Below, piece by piece: positions 49,382-59,580 of a DNA stretch of 64,000 nt. This stretch comes from Cystobasidiopsis lactophilus (taxonomy: Eukaryota; Basidiomycota; Agaricostilbomycetes; Agaricostilbales; Chionosphaeraceae). The notes under the pieces are model-generated. The model had not been told where the DNA came from and made no database searches. It saw only the letters and a list, made by a program, of their open reading frames with translations. The stretch lies in assembly GCA_001599975.1 (NCBI GenBank), contig BCIO01000002.1, positions 1,302,001 through 1,366,000 of the forward strand. Reading direction: 5' to 3'. Within the stretch, counting starts at the first letter, position 1. Each line of letters opens with the position of its first letter. A program made the position numbers and the translations under genes.

Positions 49382-50687
49382 ATGGCGACCCAAGCCCAGA
49401 CTTCGCTCAACTTTGATGGTTTGCTCAGCTTACCTCACTTCATGTCAATGATGTTGCTTGATTGGGGCTGAAACAGATATAATCTTTGAGCTGCAGGGCT
49501 TTCGTGCGTCTCTCTTGGGCTTGACCTCTCGTTCCCGCTCTGACAGTTCGTCCACTTAGTCGAAGTCGCTATCCACTACATCCTCTACGTCCGAGGTGTC
49601 TACCCTGCAGGTAAGCCTGCCCAAAAGAACGCCCGAGAAGCGCCTTCTGTTTGTCAAACCGTCCTCCTCACACACTGCCTCTTGTCTTCCTTTGGCCATC
49701 TTTTCCAGACCTCTTCGACCAGTACAAGAAGTTCGACGTGCCAGTGTGGAAGTCCCGCCACCCCAAGCTCAACGCCTACGTGGCCGAGATCGTCAAGTCG
49801 AGTATTGACCGCATTCAGTCCGTTCGTGTCGCCTTCTGATCCCTTCTTTTGGACCTCTTCGCATCTCATTTGCGGGCTCTTAGGGGACGGTCAAAAAGTT
49901 CGTGGTGGCCATCAAGCAGGTAGCCGGCGACGAGGCGCTCGAGCACTTTGTCTTCAACCTCACCTGGGTCAAGCCGATCAGCTACTTCCAAAATGCCTCA
50001 GCTAGGCAAGGGTGGGTGAACTTTCACTACTTATTTCTCTAGACATGGCTTTAGAAGAACGAACCCGCAGGTGGCAAAGTGGAATTCTGTACAGCGAGCT
50101 CGAGGTGAAGCTGCGGGCTTTCTTGGTCAAGCTGTCAACCTTGGACGCCCAGCTGTTGGAGCTCCCTCCAGGCAAGCTCTTTCAATTTCAACTACCGGAC
50201 GTGGCCCTAATGCTGCGCTCTTGGCTTGGTCGTAGATCTCACTTTCAGCATCTTTCTCGAGCTCCACGACAATAGCGAGCCGCCGCTCCAACCTGATCCA
50301 CTGACTGTACGTAGTCACAGATCTTTCCGCTTGAAGAGCAGTTCTGAAGAAGAAGCAATAGGGAGATCCATCGCCTTGGCAGCCGGCCAACATGGCTCAA
50401 GCCCGCCAAGTCGAGACCGTCGATCCCAACGACCGCCTGCACATACTCAAGCGGGTCACTCTTGGCATAATTGATGTAAGACAAGAGGATTTTCTTTGGA
50501 TTATGTCCTGAGCCCGGTGACATGACAGCTGGAGATGGAAGTCGAGGAGAACAGCAGCAAGCTCCCAGCCTCGAACAGCATATCGTTGTCTCAGCCCGTC
50601 CCTCCGCGCTTGGACTCTGATGGAGACGAAGAGATGATGCCGGCGCCCGCTGCCAAGAACAAGGGTAAAGGAAGGGCTTTCGACTGA
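49382..50687 (+). CDS. REV7: HORMA-domain protein, Rev7/MAD2L2
   Basis: Regulatory subunit of translesion DNA polymerase zeta. The HORMA core is FVHLVEVAIHYILYVRGVYPA-DLFDQYKKFDVPVWKSRHPKLNAYV, then GTVKKFVVAIKQVAGDEALEHFVFNLTW, LRAFLVKLSTLDAQLLELPP-DLTFSIFLELHD and PANMAQARQVETVDPNDRLHI. LEMEVEENSSKL and an acidic/basic tail ending KGRAFD follow. The 50172-50235 intron uses a GC donor (CAG/GCAAGC). The first exon (MATQAQTSLNFDGLL) is plausible, but its join to FVHLVEV is not settled; a 7-base exon at 49497-49503 would fit in frame. The exon near 50310-50380 is also uncertain, and an alternative last exon ending VVRQS at about 50752 is possible. Confidence 0.82.
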
Positions 50688-51414
50688 ACCAGCTGACTTT
50701 GACCCTGTAAGTTCAGCCTTGGTCGGCTTCTGCGTGGTGCGCCAGTCTTGACACACAAACTACAAGGTACAACCGCCACGACGGTAGCCTCAAACGCGGC
50801 CCTTTCCTTACCGGGCCGGGAAGGCCTGAGGCTTCGTCTTGCCGTCCGAAACCTGCAAGACGACTTGTAAGCATTCCGCAAGTCGAGCCGACGTCGGTAT
50901 ACGAAGTGTTACGACGACAACGGTCCGGTGTACAGCGCTCCTCGGTTGTCGACATTTTCGAAGCGCCCCTGCCTGGACAAGCGGCCTTGCGGGCAGCCGC
51001 ACCTTCGAAGCAGCCGTATCGGCGACCTTCCCTCCGAGCTCAACGTAACTCTGCTCTGCTCCGCGGAAGAAGCAGTACGGTCGCCAGTGGCCAGCCCTAG
51101 CTGCTACCGAGGAACTGCTCAAACGCGGTCCAAGACACTGTTGCGACAGCACCTCAAACGCCGTTTCCGCCGTCTTCAGAAGACGACTTCTGGACCCGTC
51201 TGCAGGAGTAGTGTCTCACCCCGGCTTCTGGCCATTGACCGGGGCGCACTTGCGACGGCCTTCTCCCTGCCTCTCGCCTCCTCCAGCGGCTGGTCGACCC
51301 CCGCAGCTCGCGCTTTCCCCTTGTCAATACCTTCCACTTCCTCTACGGACCCCCTCGTTCAAGGGGGGCTCGAACGTCAGGTTTCAAGAAGGCCGGCACT
51401 CTGAAGACTTCTCA

Positions 51415-52571
51415 ATGGAGAATGCTCCTCTGACACGACTGGCCTCGGTGCGGAAGACTGGACTCGTCACGACTGTACTTCGCTCTCTCTTAGCTCCCAC
51501 CAACTGGCCGCTTCTCTCACCCTTGCAAGCCCGGGCAGCCGGCGACCAGCCTCAAGCGCAGGATGCCACCACTGTACCGGTCTTACACGGCACCAGACTA
51601 CCCCAGCCCCGCGCCGAATCTCGACTCGTACTCCAAGAAGAAGAAGCGACCAGACTGGCTGGCCGATGCGCTCGACCACGACCTACGAGCAGACGAGCCG
51701 CCACGGCACTGGCGGAGTCCGAACCTGGCGGTGCCGCCGATGCCGTCCGCCGCGCCCCATGCATCGGCCTCGAACACTCGGGGTCGGGGCTACACCATTC
51801 CAGTATCTCGAAGGGACGAGAGGACGATGCCGAGGTATTTTGAAGCGCCCGACAACACCTGGCCAGGGCGCCGCGGAGGGGAAGGTCTCCGGAAGGAGTC
51901 AAGGGCCAACTTGGTCGCCTCGCCAGGAACGGCGGAAAGCTGGGAGGACTCTTCCGCTTTGACTGGGTCGAGTGGGAGTAGTGGGAGCAGCAGCAGGAGC
52001 GCAGGGAAACCCAAGTTCCAGGTTCGTCTTGCCGTCGAGAATTCCCTCGAAGGCCGGCGAGTAACTCATTGCGACCTGGCCACCACTACAGAGATTCCAG
52101 CCGGTCTCCGTATCAATAGAACGGAGATCCAAGAACCCGTTCAGCTCAGCGAAAAAAGTCAAGCAGTACAGGGCCATTGTCGTCGACTGCCTCGACGAGG
52201 TGGGTTCATCTCCTCCTCCACTCTCAGAAAGCTCTCTGAGCCAGTCTGCAGTACACCTTCTCTGTACGGCTATTACCTAAGGACTATCCGCACCTGGCGG
52301 CGCAATACTATAGGTGCGCTCTTTTGTTCTTGGGCGCTCTCTTCTGCATGCTGACTCTCTCGCTCACAGGTGGAATTGGTGAGTTCTGTTGTGCCAAATC
52401 TGGATTGATTGTATTGATTAACAAGGGGCCCTCATCAGGTACCATGGTTCAAGAGACGCCGCCATCCGAGAAGGGCAAAAGGCGCACGCTGACGGCAAAT
52501 GGGAGCTGGTCGAGCGCGTGCACATCTCCCAGCTCACGCGCGCCTCCCGCAAGGTCGTCTTGGAGCTGTGA
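51415..52571 (+). CDS. Orphan protein, 287 residues, with a 9-base exon
   Basis: Six exons join in frame to exactly 288 codons: 51415-51447, 51494-52021, 52102-52199, 52252-52313, 52370-52378 and 52439-52571. The first two thirds are Pro/Ser/Arg-rich and look disordered (MPPLYRSYTAPDYPSPAPNL, DEPPRHWRSPNLAVPP). The C-terminal 100 residues look folded: KKVKQYRAIVVDCLDE, YTFSVRLLPKDYPHLAAQYYR-WNW-YHGSRDAAIREGQKAHADGK (in pieces) and WELVERVHISQLTRASRKVVLEL. I do not recognise the domain. The chosen start is the only ATG on the plus strand from about 50702 onward. Further upstream exons are possible, because all frames are open in pieces there. Confidence 0.6.
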
Positions 52572-53684
52572 TCGGCCGGCAGAACCTACAGCACAAAACC
52601 TTTTGTTCGCCCCCCGCCTCGTTTTGGCTTGCTTGAACGGGAAGGACTTTTTTATTCGGCCTCCAACACTGTGTCTGCTCTTGTCCCGAAGCTGGGTCTG
52701 TAGCATCGTGTACATCTTGCAACGAATGTGGTCTTCAGGCAGGACAAATGGTTCGCGCGGGCGGCCGCGGGCTAATGCAGCTGATGCGAGCGATAATGAA
52801 TTACAGGCGGTCTTGCCGAAAGAGGGCTCTGAACGAATTAGCGCTCTTAAATGAGTCATCGCTGGTCGCGCGAGCTGACGCTGAGCTGGCGATCCACACT
52901 ACTCGGAACAGTCGCCGAGCCCAAGGGGAGGCAGCATCCTCTGCCGGGTGGCGCGCCTGGGATTTGCCAAACCTGGGGCGCGAGCTATAATTGCTGGCAA
53001 TCTGCTGAGCCTGCGCGAAATGACGCTAAGATAGAGTTGCCAATTGCAGGGTGGCTGGGCGCTGCCTTTGCTCTTGCCAGCTGGGCATCGGCAGATTCGC
53101 TGCTTGCGTCCGATTTTAAGCTCTTTGGCCACCAGCCAGCAACCTTGTCCACTCCCTGCTTCCGGTTCTTTGGCGCGCGCAAGCTTTTCACGAGCGCACT
53201 CAGCTCTGCTTCTCCCCGTCGCTGGTCGACACAAGCACAAGAACAAGGTGAGCGCTGATCAACCCCTTGGCGTGACCCGCGTTTTTTTAGAGTTGTGCCG
53301 AGAAACCTTCTTCCCTCTCCCTTTAGCTTTGAACGACGATATTCGCCCCTACAGCGCTCTACTCGCAGGGAGGCAGGCACCTCTCTTGATCCTAAGACAG
53401 CAGGCCTGCCCCAAAGGACGCACCGAACAATAGCCCGGCGCAAGAGAACACCTCGAGCCCTCTGCTCTTTGTCTCGCTCGCGACACATTTGACTTGGCCC
53501 TCTTCAACACCGCACCGTTGCCTCGCTTTGGTTCATCGCTCAACACCTGCCGTTCACTTGTTTGGATCGCAACCACCAGGCAGTCCACCTCGCAACCTTT
53601 GACCAAGGGGAGGCGCGTTCGACCGCATCAAGCCTCTTGCGTTTTGGCCTGGCTGACCGCACACCCTCTTCCGCTCGCTGTTTG
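52572..53684. other. Intergenic upstream of phosphodiesterase
   Basis: About 1.1 kb, CT-rich towards the right. Overlapping open frames on both strands without domains. No RNA gene or mobile element. Confidence 0.5.
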
Positions 53685-56268
53685 ATGGCCATCTCTTTCT
53701 CTCCCTTCCCTTCATACCTGGGCGACATGCCGGACCAAGACGGAGCAACAGCGGCGCCGTTGGGCATCACCTTCATCTCACCTTTTGCGTCGGCCTCCGC
53801 CAGCCAACCCATCGCCCTGCCCTCGGTCCCTGCGCCTCGCCGCCCTCTGGCGCCCACCTCCGCCGCCTTGAACGCACCCGAGCTCCCTCAGGCCCGCCGC
53901 GTCTCGCATGTGGACAACATCAAGGTGCTTAAAGACCGGCTGGTCGACGATCGCCGCCGGGCCTCGGTCGACGTCGCTTCCCTCTCGCCGCAGATTGCGC
54001 AAAACTGCAGCAACAAGCGCCTCAGGACGGACGACGACTCGTCCGCGGCCACCGCTGCGGAGCCCATCCCAGCGCATCGCAAAACTGCCTCTGGCGGCCG
54101 AGAAGCCATGTTCGTTTCTGCCCCTCATGCGGCTGTGTTTACGCCCTTTTGTGGCCTCCAAGCTCACACGGTTATGTACACAAAAGGTTCGCGGACCATT
54201 TGACGGCAATCTTGCACCACTCGCTCTCGTTATGCAACGGCAAAGGCGAGACCTCGCTCGACCTCTTTGCTCGCGGCGAGGTGTCCCCCATCTCGACCCC
54301 GTCCGAGCAACCGCCCTTCTCCGACTCTGGCTCCGTCATGTCCACCTCCCCCTCCCTCAAAGACACCAACGACTCGTACTTCACCCACTACCGGATCAAA
54401 AGGGTGCCCAGCATCCCCGGCATCTCCGCCTCCAGGCGCCTGCGTCTCATAGAGTCCATGCAGCAGTGGGGCTTCAACGCGCTCGAGCTGGACCAGGACG
54501 AGCTGTGGGAGTGCGCCTGCATTATGTTCGAGGGCTGCATGCGCATGGAAGGCGTCGAGATCGGGGTCGACCTCGGTCCGTTTCAAAGTTTCTCTACCCC
54601 TTTCCGTCTTCCACCTTCTCACAAGTCATCGCAGGCACCATTCGAGCTTTGATCTACTCGCTCCGGAGCGCCTACCACGCCCGCAACGGCTATCACAACT
54701 TTGCCCACGCCACCGACGTCTTGCAAGCCATCTATTCCTTTTTGGTCACCTTGGGCGTCCTCCCGCCGCTCTCCATTCTACTGACCGATGACGATGGCAC
54801 CAAGTGGCAGCGCTCGTCGAAAGTCGAGGCGACGGGCGGCATGGGCCAGCTGCTCCGGCCGATGGACGTCTTCAGCTTGATGGTCGCCGGCATTGGCCAC
54901 GACGTTGGCCACCCGGGCTTGTCCAACGCCTATATGGTCAGTTCTTTTCCGCATTTCAAGGATCGCGCCCTGGGAGACGCAGATGGCTGATTGCAATCGC
55001 GACCAGGTCAACGCAAAAACGCCCTTGGCCCAAGTCTATGGCGACAAGTCGGTCCTTGAAAACTTCCACACTGTCACCTTGATCCAGATGCTGCGCAAGT
55101 ATGGATTGGGGCACCTCTTCGGCGCCGCCGACAAGCGGCCGTCGATCAATGACAATGGTGAGCTTTCGCGGCTCCTCCAAAGATAGCTCTTTCTGACAAT
55201 CATCACAGACTGCCGCAAAGTGCTCTTCGCGTCTGTCTTGGCGACAGACATGAGCCGGCATTTCCCCTTTGTCGCCAAGCTCCAAGACCTGTCTCGCTGC
55301 TTTCACGAACACGAGCTACGGACGACCGGCCTGGAGGAGGACCGCCTGCTTCTCTGCTCGGGCTTGATGAAGTGCGCCGACATCTCCAACCCGACACGGC
55401 CGCACCATGTCGCCAAAGCCTGGTCGACCGCCCTCCTCGAAGAGTGGAGCGTGCAAGCCAAGATCGAGGAAGAGTTCCAGCTGCCGGTTTCCGTCATGAT
55501 CCTCAATCCGGAGGAGGCCAAGGCGCAAGCGAAATCTCAAGTCGGCTTCATCAACCTCTTCACCCAGCCGCTGTTCGACTCCATGGCTTCGTTTGTGCCA
55601 GGTGCGTCATTGTCCCTCCTCTACCTCCGTGATATCTCTTCTGACCCTCGTTCACAGAATTTGACGTCTATGCCAAGTCGTGTCGAGAGTGCCGACGGGA
55701 GTGGGAGGCCATCGTCCTCGCCGACGAGCCGCTCTACCGCAACCTGCCACCGGCCTCTCCGACTGTCATCGCTCCCTCCCCAGATTCGACGCCGCGGCTG
55801 GCCAGCGACTCGCGCTTGTCGGCCGATGCGCTGGCGGCCAAAGACCGGGCAGACGGCTTCCGCAGCTCTCGGCGGCCGCGACCGCCCAAGCTCAACTTCA
55901 TGGGCCAGCGCGATATGCGTGGGTCCTTCGACTCGGCCATGTCGTCCTCCGGTGCCCTCTCGCCTAGCTCACCGCTCTTCTTGACCAACACTCGCCTCTC
56001 GTCCTTCTCTTCCGCCTCCTCCTACTCTTTGGCCAGCAACACCTCGTCCAGCATTGGGCGCTCGGGCTGCACCGGCGTCTGCGGCACCGTCACCGCCAAG
56101 TGCGCCAGTTGTGCCGCAAAAGAAGCCCGCGAGGCCGCCAACAAGCTGGCGGTCGAGGGCGGCGTCCCAGTTCCTCGCCGGCGGTCGTCTCTGATCACCG
56201 ACGCGGCCATGTACGCCGACCGAGAAGTGTGCGAGATATGGCCGCCATACGTCTTCTGCCCCCAGTAA
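53685..56268 (+). CDS. PDE2: Class I 3',5'-cyclic-nucleotide phosphodiesterase
   Basis: HD-domain phosphodiesterase that hydrolyses cAMP, ending PKA signalling. The Pro/Ala-rich start is followed by an N-terminal helical region (HYRIKRVPSIPGISASRRLRLIESMQQWGFNALEL in parts). The catalytic domain has the metal-binding signature GYHNFAHATDV, then GIGHDVGHPGLSNAYM, LATDMSRHFPFVAKL, LMKCADISNPTRPHHVAKAW and SQVGFINLFTQPLFDSMASF. A C-terminal extension of about 190 residues is Ser-rich and holds a cysteine cluster at 56068-56112 (C-x3-C-x6-C-x2-C). In-frame ATGs at 53562, 53685 and 53727 are all possible starts; 53685 is a compromise. About seven exons. The match is to the high-affinity Pde2 class. 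Confidence 0.9.
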
Positions 56269-56681
56269 CTTTCCTCCACCCTCAGTTCGGTCCTCCTCCA
56301 CTTGGTTGTTCATCGCTGCATCGTCTGTCACCACACTCCTGTATCACCGCTTTCTCCCTCGCAACGCACTTTTCCTTGGATCCCCGCCCACTTTATCATC
56401 GTTATATGTAGTCATGCTCGCCTCCCTTTCCTCTCCCGATCTTCCCACTCGGCTTTGGGTCTTTCCGGGCGGCGGATTTTTGCTCATGGGCACTGTATCC
56501 CCCTTGTTCTGCTCCTTGCTTGTGGGCCAAATGTGAATAGTATCCACTGATTGTAGAATCGTTTTATCCCTTTCAACTTTGCCTGTCCTCAATCTCTTGC
56601 CTGAGCTTCCACTTGAGGGCGCGACTGGCCAAATTTGAGAGACCACTAGAGTTCCTTGCATCTACGGTATGGTGAAGCTCA
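56269..56681. other. Convergent 3' region of phosphodiesterase and copper transporter
   Basis: About 410 bases, CT-rich at the left. Nothing further recognised. Confidence 0.5.
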
Positions 56682-57720
56682 TCAGTGACAGGACATGCCC
56701 TTCAAATCATCTTGCCCTGTTGAAAGTGGCAGCTCCCGGTGGAGCACGAAATGCCCGACGAAGGCTCCCCTGTTTTCGAGATCAGCTTGGCTGTGTCGTA
56801 TCAAAGTAGCATTCCCTTACGATAGCACAGAGAAGATGAGCTAGAGCACACAGAAAGTCAGGCGAGGAGTGACCAGCAGGACTGCGTGGAGCTTACATAG
56901 CTATTGTACGTCTGGCTCGCTCACAGTAGTCAGCGGCTGGGACATCCTGGGCCTTGAAACGGGAGACCTCACCATGATGACCAGCATCAAGAAAAAGCTG
57001 AGCGCTACATTGGAGACGTAAAGAAGACTGCGTGTCAGCTGCTGGGCTGAGCTGAGGCGGATACAAGGCTGGCCGTATTTAGAAACTGAGGCCGCGACAT
57101 TTGCCTTCAGCAAAGGTGATCGCTCAGCGCTGGACGACGACGACTCGCCCAGGTTGGTAGTATCAAGAGCAGCGGGGGTTGGAGAGAGGGCGCGCCGTCG
57201 CTTCGAGCTGTCAGGCTCGCCGCACAACTGCAAGCGAAGTCGTTGTTCGTGCGCTTGAGTGGTCTTATCAACTAGAGTGTCAGGGTATGTGGGCTTGGGC
57301 TGCCTGGAGGGACGCTCACCACCCGAAGCTGCTCGTAGCCGAATGCCAATGCGAAGAGCGCGAGCATGTAGAACAAGAGAGTCGCGTCGGAGTGCACCCG
57401 GAATGCAGCTGTTTGACTATTTTCAGATCTCTGTCCGAACGCATTTACATTGGACATGTCCACCAACGGAAAACGATGCCTGCCCCCAAGTCGGTGTGAG
57501 AACAATGTCCGACCTCGCTCAGCACAGCCAGCTCAGACAAGACTCACAGGTAGCTTCTTTGTCCGAGTTCCATAGCACTGATGACGAGAAAGATGAACCA
57601 GGCCTGCGCTCGTTGTGAGAAGACGCGCTTACTTTGCATCTTGCAGAGCATGTTGCCCATCCCCCCTCCGTGGTCCATACCGCCGTGATCTCCTCCCTGG
57701 TCCATGCCACCGTGATCCAT
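56682..57720 (-). CDS. Ctr-type copper transporter
   Basis: High-affinity Cu(I) channel of the plasma or vacuolar membrane. The extracellular N-terminus is Met/His-rich (MDHGGMDQGGDHGGMDHGGG), a copper-gathering motif. It leads to NMLCKMQ-MLWNSDKEAT, CIVFRWW and the first helix SDATLLFYMLALFALAFGYEQL. A Ser-rich cytosolic loop follows (DTTNLGESSSSSAERSPLLK). Helix 2 carries M-x3-M (FFLMLVIM, then TYNSYLIFSVLS across two introns), and helix 3 contains the G-x3-G packing motif (SGAFVGHFVLH). The end is DDLKGMSCH, with the C-terminal Cys-His copper-release pair. Seven or so exons. An in-frame ATG 54 bases upstream (57774) would add 18 residues. Confidence 0.88.
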
Positions 57721-57913
57721 TATGAAATGCCCGAGGGTAAGTGGGCTTTGTGGTTCGCCGGGTTGAGGGCTCACGGTTGGACACGGCCAACTTGAAGTTG
57801 AAGAAGTGCCTCAGCTGTGACTGGCGCTGGTGGCGTGACGCAAGAGGTGCGACAATAGTGGACTCAGCAGCAGTGGATGCTGTGTAGAACTGCAATAAAT
57901 ACAAGGTCTAAGA

Positions 57914-59241
57914 CTACTTTGATTGCCAAACTTCGTTCAGCCAAATATCGACTACTTCAAGAAGATGAAGACCCTCTGGCCATAAGGACCCTTCTGCTTT
58001 GGATTTTTCCGCATCATGCTTGGCATCATGGAGCAGATACACGCTAGCCTTGACGCCACCATCGTGAAGGAATTGGCGAAGAGCAACAGAGTCTTGGCAT
58101 GGAATGGTATCGTCAGCGGAACCCTGTCCAAAGAGTCAGACACAGATGGAGAAACTCCAGAATCATCAACACACGTGTAAGAGTAACGTAGTAGGCCACC
58201 TCGATAGCTGTTCTTTGGTAGCAAGCATTGGAAAAATTCGTTCGAGTTCGGCGACCCCAACCAATTTGCGCTTTAGGTACGCATCACGGGCTTTCCGGTT
58301 CGCGATCTTGTGAAACGTGATCCGAACAAGATTGGAAGACCATTTCCTGGGATCGGTGACGGCCCTTTTGATGTGATGGCGGGGATCGAAAGGAAGGCGG
58401 ACACGTTCACCCATCAACATATCCAGCAAGTCCGAGGTTCCCAGCAAGGCATCGTGTCTGCGCTGCCAGACTCTCCATATCACTTGCCGTGGATGGCGTT
58501 TGCCAATTTCTTTCAACAGCTGGGCAGAATCGGCCTTCGCCGCGTCCCTCGACAAATGAGCCAATGGCATGCGCGCCTCGGGTCGCTCGGCATTGAGGAA
58601 GAGCAGATCTTGAAGGTGCTCGTTTTGCAGTGCCAAGGGCAACAACTTTTGATCATCTTCCTTTCGGACGCCCGCGAAGAAAGGCAATCCATCGGCAAGC
58701 TGCCTTGGACGCTGCGAGGAAGTAAGACCAAGACAGAGACAAGACATTTATTAGGAACGAACAAAACTGCCGCCACCCAATCCCATTAGGGACAGGACAC
58801 CAACGGGGCGAGGGTCTTCCGAATGCATGGCGCCGAAGAAGGCCAAGAGAGCGCCAGCCGAGGAGCCGCAGACAATGAGTTTTGTGTGATCTATGGCACG
58901 CGAAAGCTCTGTCTTGATATGATTAAGGAGCTTCTTGACGTCCTCGATGAGATCGAAGGCAGACGCCTCCGGCAACAAGCGATAGTCAGCGGAGATGAAG
59001 GCCGCTCCATGATGCTTGACTGCCAGGTTGATGAGCCACTGGGGAACAACGGATTTATCGTAGGCCGTCAGGGAGCCGCCATGCCAAAAGACAATGGCTG
59101 GGACCTGGTCCGGAGAACAATGCTCTGGGCATTGTTCGACTCTCCTGGGTAGTACACGTCGGCAGTCAATTCTGGCGCAGTATCAGACTTTCGAGAGTAG
59201 ACGATCTTCAAAGGGCTATGGTCGTGGGTGCCGGAGTGCAT
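57914..59241 (-). CDS. Alpha/beta hydrolase (HSL/acetyl-esterase type)
   Basis: Serine hydrolase with the oxyanion motif HGG in PAIVFWHGGSLTAYDKS and the nucleophile elbow GSSAG in TKLIVCGSSAGALLAFFGAMH. The acid and histidine region GSADDTIPCQDSVALRQFL leads to SVYLLHDAKHDAEKS (Asp and His of the triad). ISADYRLLPEASAFDLIEDV is the conserved Y-R-L-x-P-E block. The 3' end is VVDIWLNEVWQSK. The intron before GSADD (GTGTGT...GACAG) fits. Near 59100-59155 the frame changes. A 53-base GTGTAC...GACCAG intron restores it but removes the normally conserved Y-Y-P after A-D-V, so this spot is uncertain. The start MHSGTHDHSPLKIVYSRKSD is the best of several. Confidence 0.78.
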
Positions 59242-59580
59242 TTTGGTCAATGGATGCAGAAAGGACTTTCTCTCGACCTCGAATTCGAGAGGGGCTGTGC
59301 ATCGACAGGCTTGACATCCTGACAGACTGCTGAACCAGACAGCGGTATCATTTTGAGTCTTATACCCAGACAAGACATAGGAAGAGCCTGGGCTCCGCTC
59401 CCGATGCAAAATCGTCTGGCAGGAGGGATTTGCCACCAAACTCGCGGGTTATGGTATTTCTAAGTCCGCACAAGACAAGGTCCTATGGACGAATGAGACA
59501 CGATATCTTTCAGTCGATGGCTCATAGTAGAGGGGCACTTGGTTTTCAACCGCTTTTGCAAGTACCATCTAGATGAAGTT
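59242..59580. other. Intergenic between hydrolase start and MFS 3' end
   Basis: About 340 bases with no clear element. The hydrolase frame continues open upstream to 59439, so a longer N-terminus is possible. Confidence 0.4.

Noticed and set aside
51361-51371. Apparent frameshift at a run of six G in the region before the orphan gene
   Set aside because: Alternative splice choices (for example donor at 51381 joined to acceptor at 51493) explain the frames without an indel, so no defect is claimed.
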